In this document: positions 8,607-17,121 of the stretch, piece after piece
Numbering within the stretch: the stretch's first letter is position 1
Layout: every line of letters begins with the position of its first letter
DNA from: an uncultured Eubacteriales bacterium
GTDB taxonomy: Bacteria > Bacillota > Clostridia > Oscillospirales > CAG-272
Reading direction: 5' to 3'
DNA length: 64,000 bases
Assembly (NCBI GenBank): GCA_934393265.1
Contig: CAKRQL010000006.1
Span: forward strand, 62,001-126,000
Notes under the pieces: model-generated
Told to the model about the DNA's origin: nothing
Database searches by the model: none
Seen by the model: the letters and a program-made list of their open reading frames with translations, nothing else
Translations under genes and position numbers: made by a program

Positions 8607-8624
8607 TGTAAATAATTATTTACA
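8607..8624. promoter_or_regulatory. Perfect 18-bp AT palindrome
   Basis: TGTAAATAATTATTTACA is a perfect palindrome between the parB stop and its terminator. A near-identical TGCAAATAATTATTTACA sits at 58754-58771 before rnmV. It could be an operator or a small hairpin. Function unknown. Confidence 0.4.
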
Positions 8625-8682
8625 AAAAGCTCGTGGAGAATATGCAAATAAAAGCTTACGTGAATTAACCGTCCGCGTCAAA

Positions 8683-9597
8683 TTAAAGGTTATCAAGAAA
8701 ATCTTTCCCGCAAAGACCGGCGATTATATCGTCGAGGTCCTCATTATCCTCATAGAACAGGGTAATGAACTTCTTTCTACCCTTGCCGTGTATGCGCACC
8801 TGCCTGCCGAGCTCGGACTGCATTTTAAGCTCAAGCTCGCGGAAGTAATCTATTTTCGGAGCGGAACTCTCGTCCTCTTCCTCCGTATCGGTCGGCTGAC
8901 CGATTTTTTTCTTTGTCTTGTTGGCGCGCTTTACCTCCTCCTCAAGCTGACGGACGGTGAGCCCGTTGTCTGTCACCTTGCGGGCGAGGATAAACATGTC
9001 GTCCGGGTATTTGAGCCCGAGGAGCGTGCGTGCATGTCCTGCGGAGAGTGTGCCGTCCGCGACCTTTGTAAGGAGCTCGCCGGGGAGGTCAAGAAGTCGC
9101 GTCGCGTTCGCTACGGCACTGCGACTCTTCCCTACCTTCTGCGCTATCTCCTCCTGCGTCATGTGGAAATCGTCGGCGAGTGAGCGATAGGCAGACGCCT
9201 CCTCGACCGGGTTAAGGTCCTCGCGCTGGATGTTCTCTATCAGTGCTATTTCGGCGGTGGATTTGTCGTCCTTGTCAAGTATAATACAAGGGATTTCGGC
9301 AAGTCCCGCGAGCTTTGACGCGCGAAAACGACGCTCACCCGCGATTATCTGGTATCTTCCCTCCTTGCGCTCGCGTACCAGAATGGGCTGAAGAAGCCCA
9401 TTCTCCTTTATCGACTGTGCGAGCTGCTCAAGTGCCTCTTTATCAAAGCTTTTTCTCGGCTGATCGGATTTCGGATCTATTATTGAGACCTTTATATTTG
9501 TTATTGTGTGCTCTCCGTTCCCGCTGCGCGACTCTATGGCATTGTCGAGAAAAAGAGCGTCAAGCCCCCTGCCGAGCCCGCTTTGCTTCTTTGCCAT
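8683..9597 (-). CDS. parB: Chromosome partition protein ParB (Spo0J)
   Basis: CTPase DNA-binding clamp that loads on parS and recruits SMC. The 304-residue protein begins MAKKQSGLGRGLDALF, the classic start. It has the ParB/sulfiredoxin-fold motif GERRFRASKLAG and a helix-turn-helix MTQEEIAQKVGKSRSAVANA in the middle. The ATG at 9597 is preferred over the one at 9606 because GAGGAGG is nine bases upstream of the former and directly abuts the latter. Five parS sites lie at 11.35-13.0 kb. It is separated from parA by an unusual 586 bases. Confidence 0.96.
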   Translation of the reverse strand: MAKKQSGLGRGLDALFLDNAIESRSGNGEHTITNIKVSIIDPKSDQPRKSFDKEALEQLAQSIKENGLLQPILVRERKEGRYQIIAGERRFRASKLAGLAEIPCIILDKDDKSTAEIALIENIQREDLNPVEEASAYRSLADDFHMTQEEIAQKVGKSRSAVANATRLLDLPGELLTKVADGTLSAGHARTLLGLKYPDDMFILARKVTDNGLTVRQLEEEVKRANKTKKKIGQPTDTEEEDESSAPKIDYFRELELKMQSELGRQVRIHGKGRKKFITLFYEDNEDLDDIIAGLCGKDFLDNL

Positions 9598-9612
9598 GAT
9601 AGACATCCTCCT

Positions 9613-9765
9613 CTATATGTAAGTGTAAGTATGTGTAAGTGTAATTAAGTGTAAGTATGCGTAAGATTAAATGTGAGTAATATCAAGTATGCGTAAGATT
9701 AAGTATGCGTAAGTGTAAGAATGAAAAAAGTGTAAGAATGTGTAAGAAAAAAGTAAGCATAAATG
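9613..9765. repeat. GTAAGT-type short tandem repeat in the parA-parB gap
   Basis: About 150 bases consist of variations on GTAAGTGTAAGTATGC, reading CTTACAC on the minus strand, with roughly seven-base spacing. It lies just upstream of the parB ribosome binding site. The mRNA leader of parB would contain it. It is followed by A-rich DNA to about 10020 without recognisable genes. Confidence 0.8.
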
Positions 9766-10032
9766 CAAAATTCGTGCGGTGATTTTAAGGATTAAATCTA
9801 TATTCTATATTGAATAATGTATAATAATAATATACTTTTTGGCGGAAAATTTCAAAAAATCCGAAAATTCAAAAAATCACATAAAAGACACATTTTCAGA
9901 AAAATAAGAAAACGCCGAAAAATCACGAAAATCAAAAGAATAATCGCCAAAAACACGCCGTACAGTGCCCAGAAAACACCCGAGCACGCAAAAACACCGG
10001 GAAAAAACCGGGAGAGCACCGAAAAAGCACTC

Positions 10033-10069
10033 GGTTTTCCACACCCTTCGTGTGGGAATGTGGAAAACC
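10033..10069. terminator. Hairpin built of two DnaA-box-like sequences between parA and parB
   Basis: GGTTTTCCACA (10033-10043) pairs with TGTGGAAAACC (10059-10069). Each arm contains TTTTCCACA, the same nine bases as the DnaA boxes near dnaN. On the minus strand the hairpin is followed by CTTTTT within about ten bases, so it may terminate parA transcripts. DnaA binding is the alternative reading. Confidence 0.55.
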
Positions 10070-10183
10070 TCACCGCCTGTTCAAGCTTTTGAGAAGTGCA
10101 TTTTGAGTTTTTTGTGACGTTTTTCACCCGAAAAAGTACGTTTTTTCAGAAATTCGGCGATTTTGGCGCAGGCAACGCCTCTT

Positions 10184-10948
10184 TTATATACGAAGCATTA
10201 ATTCTTTCGCAACAGCGGCATATTCAAGCGAGCCCTTGCCGTAAGGATCATGATAGCATATCGGCTCGCCGTAGCTCGGAGCCTCGGCTATACGGACGGT
10301 TCTCGATATCGGAACGCGGAAAAGCTTGTCCGCGTAATACTTTTTCAGCTCTGCGACGACCTGATTTGTCAGAGTGAGCCGCCCGTTATACATTGTAAGA
10401 AGTATTCCGGTGATCTGAAGTCCGGGATTATAGGCGGATTTTATGCGTTTTACCGTGTTCAGGAGCTGTGACATGCCCTCCATAGAGTAAAATTCACACT
10501 GCATAGGCACGACAATGCCGTCCGAAATGGACAGTGCCTTGATCGTAAGCATGCCGAGAGACGGCGGACAGTCAATAAATATGTAGTCAAAGCGATCTTT
10601 TATCGACTCAATAGCCGGTTTTGTAAAGTTCTGCCCCTCTTCCTCCATGTCATAGAGCTCGAGCTCCGCCCCGGCGAGGTCAATATTAGCCGGAACAACC
10701 CACAAATTCTTGAATTGAGTTTTGATTATGGCGTCGGAAATGTCACATTCGCCGATTATTACATCGTAAACTGTCTTTTTTATCTTTGATTTCGGCAAGC
10801 CTAAGCCGGTTGTAGCATTTCCCTGCGGGTCCATGTCGATAAGAAGCACCTTTTCGCCCTTATTAGCTACGGCGGCGGATATATTTACGCAGGAGGTTGT
10901 CTTTCCGACCCCGCCTTTCTGATTGGAAAAAGATACGATTTTAGCCAT
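10184..10948 (-). CDS. parA: Chromosome partition ATPase ParA (Soj)
   Basis: Walker-type ATPase that works with ParB in origin segregation and in control of DnaA. The 254 residues begin MAKIVSFSNQKGGVGKTTSC with the deviant Walker A KGGVGKTT at 11-18. DMDPQGNATTGLG and FIDCPPSLGMLT are the following conserved motifs. The size equals small chromosomal Soj proteins without an N-terminal regulator domain. AAGGAC precedes the ATG. It has a strong promoter at 10981-11010. It is the first gene left of the putative origin. Confidence 0.97.
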   Translation of the reverse strand: MAKIVSFSNQKGGVGKTTSCVNISAAVANKGEKVLLIDMDPQGNATTGLGLPKSKIKKTVYDVIIGECDISDAIIKTQFKNLWVVPANIDLAGAELELYDMEEEGQNFTKPAIESIKDRFDYIFIDCPPSLGMLTIKALSISDGIVVPMQCEFYSMEGMSQLLNTVKRIKSAYNPGLQITGILLTMYNGRLTLTNQVVAELKKYYADKLFRVPISRTVRIAEAPSYGEPICYHDPYGKGSLEYAAVAKELMLRI

Positions 10949-10980
10949 TGTTGGTGTCCTTTTTGAGATTTATCACCTAT

Positions 10981-11010
10981 ATTATATCAGTTAACCCTTT
11001 TGTTTGTCAA
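10981..11010 (-). promoter_or_regulatory. parA promoter
   Basis: On the minus strand a perfect TTGACA (11005-11010) and a perfect TATAAT (10981-10986) are 18 bases apart. The parA ATG follows about 30 bases after the -10. It is the strongest match to a housekeeping promoter in the left arm. Confidence 0.85.
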
Positions 11011-11349
11011 TAAATCGGCGAAAAAGATATAAAAAATATTTCTCCGCCGTGTAGTACCCGTTCCTGCCCCACCAAAGCTGTGCGGGACGTAAAAAAATAT
11101 CGTTAAAAGCACCGCAAAAGGCACATTTTACCCCGAAAACCGCGTCACGAGCGCAATCTGACGAATAAATGTAAAAAAAGCAACATATACAGGCGCCGCG
11201 GGAGAATGCCATAGACCCGCCGTAGGCGCATACATAGGTGAAAGCTCGCCATAAGGAGAATGTAAAAGTTATAGGATTGCGCAATGACGAATGTAAAAAA
11301 ACCAAAGCACGCCACGGTGATCTGCCAAAACGCACGTGACACAAACAAA

Positions 11350-11365
11350 TGTTTCATGTGAAACA
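11350..11365. promoter_or_regulatory. parS site 1
   Basis: TGTTTCATGTGAAACA is a 16-base palindrome equal to the bacterial parS consensus TGTTTCACGTGAAACA, apart from one central base. It is the ParB loading site closest to parA. Confidence 0.93.
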
Positions 11366-11551
11366 GACATCATAAACGCCGTTATGACGTCCTGCCGCCG
11401 AAAAAACTCGTATCAGGTGAAAAACATGGCTTTGCAGACCATAAATCTGCTCAAAAGACGCCAAGTGCCCCAAATGGTATTTATAATCACTCAAATAATG
11501 TTAAATACGTCTCAAACAGTGTTAAATACGTCTAAACGGCGTCAAATGTCT

Positions 11552-11760
11552 CTCAAACAACGTCAAATGCGTCACGAAAATGCCAAAAGCCCCGAGCAGC
11601 GTCTAAATGCGTTGCGAAATATGCCAAAAGCCCCGAGCAGCGTCTAAATGCGTTGCGAAATATGCCAAAAGCCCTGAACAGCGCCCAAATGCGTTACGAA
11701 ATATGTCAAAAGCTCCAAACGACGTCCAGGTGCGTTGCGAAAGATGCTGAAAGCTCTGAT
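11552..11760. repeat. 41-bp tandem repeat array
   Basis: Units of 41 bases begin at about 11552, 11593, 11634, 11675 and 11716. The two at 11593 and 11634 are nearly identical and contain CGTCTAAATGCGTTGCGAAA and ATGCCAAAAGCCCCGAGCAG. Flanking copies are progressively degenerate and traces continue to about 12060. There are no spacers of varied sequence, so this is not a CRISPR array. 41 bases is close to four helical turns. Confidence 0.85.
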
Positions 11761-12129
11761 GAACGGCGTTAAAAGCGCGGGCGGCGTCCAATTGCGTTCA
11801 AAACAATCTCAAATACGTTCCAAGCTGAGCAAAAACTCTGCGCGGTGTCGGATTTGCTCCGATCGAATGTGTTTGAATGGACGTCGAAACTACTGAATGG
11901 TATCAAACAACACCCCGATCAAATTCGTCCCGATTTTCGCCAAAAGACTTGAACGGCGTCAGATTTGCCCGCCAATTGCGTTCTAAGAGACGCCGGAGGC
12001 CCAAAACGGTGTCAAATGCGTTCCAAGAGGCGTCAAAAGCTCCGAACGGCACCCGGAGTGCGGCAAGTAAGTCATAAAAGGCCGATATAACTGCCAAAAC
12101 GCAGATAATCGACATTACAGAGCCGCAAG

Positions 12130-12500
12130 CACTTAAAGACCACAAGGCACATCAAGAGTTTACAAACCGCCCGGATAGCTTACAAGCGGATTTGAGTAAC
12201 CCGCAGTTTGCTTAAGAGCCCACAAACCGCTTTTTATAGCCTGCAAGCCACCCCGGTGAGCTTATAAGCTGCTTTGAATAACCCGTGGCTCGCTTAAAAG
12301 CCAGCAAAAACACTGCGAAACAGTTCCGAGGTCGTTTAAGAGCCTACAAGTCGCTTGAGTGCTTAGTAAGTCGCTTTGAATAGCACCTATAAGTCGCTTT
12401 GGACGCCTGAAAGCTGTCTGAGCAGCACGCAAGTCGCTTTGAATGGAGCCAATAGGCCACTCCGACGAGCTTAAAAGTTGCTTTGAGTGGAGCCTATAAA
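12130..12500. repeat. Degenerate 25-30 bp repeats around AAGTCGCTTTGAATGGAGC
   Basis: The stretch contains many diverged copies of a unit such as AAGTCGCTTTGAAT followed by AGCCTATA or AGCTTAAAAG (clear at 12352, 12368, 12391, 12430 and 12477). Spacing is irregular. It reads like an ageing repeat array rather than a gene. Confidence 0.6.
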
Positions 12501-12585
12501 CCATTTTAGGGTCCAAAACCCGCGCAAAGTGGAGATGCAGACTGAATGTGCATTACTTTTTCGGCGAAAACATCCAAAAAAACAA

Positions 12586-12601
12586 TGTTTCACATGAAAC
12601 A
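12586..12601. promoter_or_regulatory. parS site 2
   Basis: TGTTTCACATGAAACA, a perfect-half-site parS with one central difference from the consensus. Confidence 0.93.
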
Positions 12602-12844
12602 CTACTCTAAACCGGCGCAACGTGCACTTACTCTGCATATATTGAGGGAGAATGAATGAAAAAACAAAATAACAGGCAAAACAAGGAAAATGTCTGGTAG
12701 AAAGATAAGCAAAAAACAATAAAACCGGAAGAAAAGGCGGCGGAAAGTGAAAAAAACAAGCGAAGAGAAAGAAAATACGTGGAAGTGGACGCTGTGAACC
12801 TGCTGTAATAGCCAAGGTGCGTCGATTATCGTCAAAACAGCGAA

Positions 12845-12860
12845 TGTTTCATGTGAAACA
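12845..12860. promoter_or_regulatory. parS site 3
   Basis: TGTTTCATGTGAAACA, identical to site 1. Confidence 0.93.
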
Positions 12861-12947
12861 ATTATAATAAGCCACTACCTCGGCGACAAAAAGAATGTTT
12901 GTCGCAAAATAACCGGAACGCCTCCTGCCCCGGCTTAAAACTTGCAA

Positions 12948-12963
12948 TGTTTCACGTGAAACA
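12948..12963. promoter_or_regulatory. parS site 4 (exact consensus)
   Basis: TGTTTCACGTGAAACA, the exact consensus palindrome. Confidence 0.96.
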
Positions 12964-12988
12964 CAAAAAAATGCCGTCAAAACTGCGC

Positions 12989-13004
12989 TGTTTCACATGA
13001 AACA
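12989..13004. promoter_or_regulatory. parS site 5
   Basis: TGTTTCACATGAAACA, identical to site 2. It is only 41 bases (start to start) from site 4, so ParB dimers would lie on the same face of the helix. Confidence 0.93.
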
Positions 13005-13349
13005 ACAGCAATTCACTAAAAAAGCGGGAAAACCAAGCATAAAAAGTTATTAATGCGCCAGGTGAATGGAAGAACGAACGAAGCTTCAATCAAAAACAAG
13101 GAGAAATAGGTCAAAAAACGCTTATATAAGCCAAAATAAAAGTAAAAAGGCGCGGGAGAGTGAAATTAATGGTTTGCAAGGTGCAAAAACGGGTCTATAC
13201 AAAGCGAAATGCCCTCAAAACGCCCTCGAAGCGCCCCAAATCCGCGTACAAGCAAGAGTATTAGAGACAATCAGAGACGTGTTCAAAGCAGTTTTGCTGT
13301 GGCAAGAGCGCTTTTTGGGCTGTTATAAGCCAATTCTTACTGCAATGAA

Positions 13350-13580
13350 GTTGCTTTGAACCCCAACAATGCGGGATTTTGTTGCCCCGGGGTGATTTTG
13401 AACCATAAAAAGGCGTGATTTTGCTGTCGCAGGGCGATTTTGAGCCATGAAAAAATGGAATTTCGCTGTCACAGGATAGTTTTAAGCCATAAATAAGCTA
13501 TAAAGAGGCAGAATTTGCTGGTGCAAAGGCGTTTTGAACTATAATAAGGCTATGCTACGAGACTGTTTTGAGCCTCAAAA
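13350..13580. repeat. 42-bp degenerate repeat array at the composition switch
   Basis: ATTTTGAACCATAAAAAGGC at 13395, ATTTTGAGCCATGAAAAAAT at 13437 and GTTTTAAGCCATAAATAAGC at 13479 are spaced exactly 42 bases. More degenerate copies (GTTTTGAACTATAATAAGG, GTTTTGAGCC) follow to about 13575. Between copies is GATTTTGCTGTCGCAGGG or variants. The array sits where the plus strand changes from A/C-rich to T/G-rich. Confidence 0.75.
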
Positions 13581-14535
13581 GAACGATTTTTTTGTTTTTT
13601 CAGAAGCAAAGTAAAGCATTTTGGACTCGTGTTTACCTCGTAAACGTACTTTTAAGTGACTTTCATGGTAATTTACGGCTGATTTTTAGCGCTTTTTTAC
13701 AGAGATTAAGCCACTTTGCGACTTTATAAGGCACTTTTGCGCATATTCGAGAGCTTTTTTTGCCCGCTTTTACAAGTTTTAACCTCGTACAGCTTTTTCC
13801 CTGAGATTTTTTTGGGATTCAGCTCTGTTTTTTGAGGATATTGCGGCAAAATCCGGTGTTTCGAGCCTGGATATTTGCTTTTTGAAGCTTTTTCTTCGCG
13901 TTTTTGCGGTTTAATTGCGTCGTTTTGCGTATTTTGCCGTGTTTTTTTATTTATGCGTTTTATCGCGTTTTTGTTTTTTGCGTTTTTGCCCCTTTCTTAA
14001 AAAGTTGCCGTTTTTCATTAAAAGCTCTCTTTTTTATTGAATATTGCATAATTATTGCTGCTGCGTTTCTCTCGGGCTATTTATGCGTTTTATGCAGCCG
14101 GTTTTTGTAAAATTTACGTGTAATTTATACGAATTGAAAATTTGTAAACCCGAAAAATCAATGATAAGCAGCTCAAAAGCCGCGATATTTTTGCGACATT
14201 TCGTGATATGTTCGTAATAAATACGAAATATTTACATTGCAAAAATTGCTGTGAAGTTAAGCTTTGACCCTTGACGGATATATGCTTTTTCGCGCTTTGC
14301 GCGCGCTATCAATTTCAATAATTCTGCCGTTATTTCTTGTGCGAGGAAGTATTTTTATTAAAACGCCATTTTTCTGTGGAAAACTACCCTGAAGTGTGAT
14401 AAAATATATCATAAAAGACTGACAACCCGGCAAACGGTCGAAGAAACTGCATACTTGTATGATCGGATATATCGGGAAACGGCACCGACAAATGCTTATA
14501 AAACGGGGGACACGGATTGTCGTAGTTGCCCCCAC

Positions 14536-14663
14536 CCGCCGCACTTATCGCAGTTGCCACGCCTCCCGCCATATTTATACTATACTTGTTGGGACTCTCC
14601 GCCGCACTTATCGCAAGTTGCCGCGCCTCCCTGCTCTATTTGTGTCGTGCTTGTTGGGACTCT
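14536..14663. repeat. Two tandem copies of a 63-65 bp unit
   Basis: Both copies begin CCGCCGCACTTATCGCA and end CTTGTTGGGACTCT. The middle differs (TTTATACTATA against TTTGTGTCGTG). They are head to tail with no gap. No gene was found here. Confidence 0.75.
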
Positions 14664-14732
14664 CGTGCTTGTGCTTGCGGGACTTGCCGGGCCTGCCGGA
14701 GGCATAGTTGATTAAGCGCATTAAGAGAAGAG

Positions 14733-14859
14733 ACGTTTTTTCGGCGTTTCGGCATTTTGACATTCCGGCGTTCCGACGTTCTGATGTTCCGACGCTCTGA
14801 TATGCCGACGTTCTGGCGTTCTGATATTATGACGTTTTCCCGTTCTGCCGTTCTGACAG
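14733..14859. repeat. GACGTTCTG-type microsatellite
   Basis: About 125 bases made of degenerate nine- to ten-base words such as CGACGTTCTG, GGCGTTCTGA and GACGTTCCG. The period is irregular. No protein-coding signal. Confidence 0.65.
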
Positions 14860-15100
14860 GCTTCGACACTTGACTTTGCGCGGCGGTTCCAGGTTATCGC
14901 CCGGAAAGCTGCCGTGCTTTGCCCGAAAGTGTATAGCTTATTCTATGAGCACGCTGAAAGGTCAATAAATGCAATACCGCAACACAAAAAAATACTGCAA
15001 ATATTTTGATTTTCGCCAAAACTGCTTTATGAGGCGCGATGGAGTATGAGGCGGACGGGTATTGCATGAATACCGCAACCATTCTGTAATTTTCGCCCGT

Positions 15101-15202
15101 TACATAAAGCCGGACTTCCATATAGAGTAAAAGTTACATAAAGCCGGACTTCTATATAGAGTAAAAGTTACATAAAATCGGGCTTTGATATAAAGTAAAA
15201 AT
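15101..15202. repeat. Three tandem 34-bp repeats before the phosphatase gene
   Basis: Units start at 15101, 15135 and 15169 with TACATAAAGCCGGACTTC then TATATAGAGTAAAAGT. The third is the most diverged (TACATAAAATCGGGCTTTG). Each contains a TATATAGAG or TATAAAG segment, so each could include a promoter -10. The array ends about 44 bases before the ATG at 15246. Confidence 0.8.
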
Positions 15203-15245
15203 AAACAGGTAAAAACAAACAAAAAAGCAGGGAAGACCGAAGAAA

Positions 15246-17042
15246 ATGGAGTACAACGAAAAGAGAACAGCCGCCGAACCCGACGAGCGGAATAGCCGGA
15301 CAAGCATTCCGGATGCAGGCGCGGGGAACACAACCGCTGGGGACACGGCTGTCCGTGATAAGGAAAATAATGTGTATGCGAAGGCGGACATCGGGGCGAG
15401 CGGATTGATAATTGCAGAAGCGACCGCAAACGCGGCTGGCGAAGCGACCGCGAATACAGCTGGCAAAACGATTGACGAAACGACCGCCGATTCTGCCGGA
15501 GAGATCTGCAAAGCACCCGACGACTATACAATCGGGAATGGCGGAAAAGCAACGGTAAGCACGCCCGGACGTGCGAGTCAGAATAAAAGAAAAATTGACA
15601 GGGAAGAGATACTCCGACAGGCGTCGGAGCCCGCTATGCGAGCGGAAAAAATGGCGGACAGTATTCTGCATATCCGCTCGGCTGCGGAATTTTTGACCGA
15701 GCGTTATATACCGCAGGACAAGCGGAGCTATTCGGCGGAGAGCTTTCGGGAGGGGTACTGTGAAACGGCACAGCAAGGCGCAGCCGACGGTGCTTTGGAC
15801 GGCGGTCTGATTGATACGGCGGTTGAGGTGCCGGAGAATTCCGCAAAAAGCACATCAGAGAACGTGCGTCTGAACGCTCCGGGCATTGCAAACGGAAGCG
15901 CTCCGGACGTTGTGAACGGAAACGCTCCGGGAAATATGGCGAACTGTATGCAGGACGGCGTGCGGGGCAACCCGGCATATAGAAAAATGCAGCCAACACG
16001 CTCCGGTGATACAAACGCAGGCATAAGCGCGGATGTAAACGCAGACACATGCGCTCACACGAGTGATTCTGTCGGTGCGCACACAAGCGCGCACACTGGA
16101 ACCGACGCGGGCGCGCATATAAAGGCACGCACAATCGCGGGCACAAGCGTACCTGCAAGCGCGCACACCGGCATAGGCATAAGTGCTGGCGCAGGCACGG
16201 GTGTAATCGGGGGCGCAGGCGCGGGCACAAGCACGCACGTAAGTGCCGGCAAAAGCAATACTGCCGGGCGCGCGGATAACGGTGCCCCGGGCGGTAGGGA
16301 GATACCTCCGCTCGCGGTTCCGGTGGACTTTTCAACCCTCGGATTTCCGCAGGCGAGCGCGGACGAGCCCGTGGCGCCGGACGAGTGCAGGATAATTGTT
16401 CTGCGGCATGCACAGAGCCTCGGCAATGCGAAGGGCTCATTCCTCGGGCACACCGACCTCGATCTGACGGAGCAGGGCTTTATTCAGGCGGAGATGGCGG
16501 CGGATTTTCTTGACGCTACGCACATACATATCGACAAAATATATTCGAGCGACCTGATGCGCGCTTTCCACACCGCTCTTCCGTCGGCGCGCCGTCGCGG
16601 ACTGCTCCTTTCGACCACAAAGGAGCTACGCGAGGTTTACATGGGAAAATGGGAGGGGCGCGTCGTCGCAGAGCTCGACGCCGAGTACCCCGAGGAGTTT
16701 GGCATAGGCTGGCGACAGCATTTCGGCACCTGCGTGCTCCCGGAGGGGGAGAGCGTACCTCATGCGGCGCGGCGGATATATGATTTTGTCGTGTCACGCG
16801 CAAAGGAAAACCTCGGTAAAACCATAATGTTCACTTCTCACGCCGCCGCGATACGGAGCTTCTGGGGGCTCGCCTCGGGTGTGCCGTTCGGGAGAATTGC
16901 GGAGGAGGTGCCGTTCCCGGGCAATGCCTCTTTTTCCACTATGCTATGGAAATCTGACGGGCAGGGAGACGGAAGCATTACCCCGTGTGAATTTTCGATT
17001 GACGGATACCTCGGAGACCTCCGGCAGACAAAGCACTCGTAA
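15246..17042 (+). CDS. Histidine phosphatase family protein with a long low-complexity N-terminus
   Basis: The 598-residue product has two unlike parts. Residues about 380-590 form a phosphoglycerate-mutase-like phosphatase. The phospho-accepting motif is VLRHAQSLGNA (RHA instead of the usual RHG) near residue 382, then GHTDLDLTEQG, YSSDLMRA, the acidic ELREVYMGKWEG, and the second catalytic histidine in FTSHAAAIRSF near 529. Residues 1-375 are polar and repetitive (Ala, Gly, Thr, Asn, Asp, His) with degenerate words such as ANAAGEATANTAG and GAHTSAHTGTDAGAH. A more structured stretch lies near 120-170. No signal peptide is seen. The ribosome binding site is weak. The substrate is unknown. 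It is the first gene on the right arm. Confidence 0.8.
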   Translation: MEYNEKRTAAEPDERNSRTSIPDAGAGNTTAGDTAVRDKENNVYAKADIGASGLIIAEATANAAGEATANTAGKTIDETTADSAGEICKAPDDYTIGNGGKATVSTPGRASQNKRKIDREEILRQASEPAMRAEKMADSILHIRSAAEFLTERYIPQDKRSYSAESFREGYCETAQQGAADGALDGGLIDTAVEVPENSAKSTSENVRLNAPGIANGSAPDVVNGNAPGNMANCMQDGVRGNPAYRKMQPTRSGDTNAGISADVNADTCAHTSDSVGAHTSAHTGTDAGAHIKARTIAGTSVPASAHTGIGISAGAGTGVIGGAGAGTSTHVSAGKSNTAGRADNGAPGGREIPPLAVPVDFSTLGFPQASADEPVAPDECRIIVLRHAQSLGNAKGSFLGHTDLDLTEQGFIQAEMAADFLDATHIHIDKIYSSDLMRAFHTALPSARRRGLLLSTTKELREVYMGKWEGRVVAELDAEYPEEFGIGWRQHFGTCVLPEGESVPHAARRIYDFVVSRAKENLGKTIMFTSHAAAIRSFWGLASGVPFGRIAEEVPFPGNASFSTMLWKSDGQGDGSITPCEFSIDGYLGDLRQTKHS

Positions 17043-17121
17043 GAGCACGGCTACCCGATGCCGGGAGGATATATTGTCAACAAATATTTACAAAAGGCAG
17101 ACTAATAAAAGGTAAATAATA

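Larger units (their letters stand above)
10949..15245. other. 4.3-kb gene-free presumptive origin region
   Basis: No open frame here looks like a protein gene. Left of it all genes run on the minus strand, and right of it nearly all on the plus strand. Its left part is rich in A and C on the plus strand, while the part after about 13.4-13.6 kb is rich in T and G. For example, 11461-11520 has A 23, T 17, C 13, G 7, and 13861-13920 has A 7, T 29, C 10, G 14. It holds five parS sites and several repeat families listed separately. 14110-14260 is AT-rich. One DnaA-box-like TGTGGAAAA is at 14375-14383. The natural reading is the replication origin and centromere. Confidence 0.7.

Noticed and set aside
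11552..11760. CRISPR array
   Set aside because: The repeats are contiguous 41-bp units with gradual decay and no unique spacers of constant length. No cas gene is in the window.
13066..13359. 97-codon open frame in the origin gap
   Set aside because: Composition is that of the A-rich surrounding DNA, with no ribosome binding site and no recognisable protein features.
14455..14715. Overlapping open frames of 60-86 codons in several phases
   Set aside because: They are produced by the tandem 63-bp repeat and encode Pro/Leu/Cys-rich nonsense.
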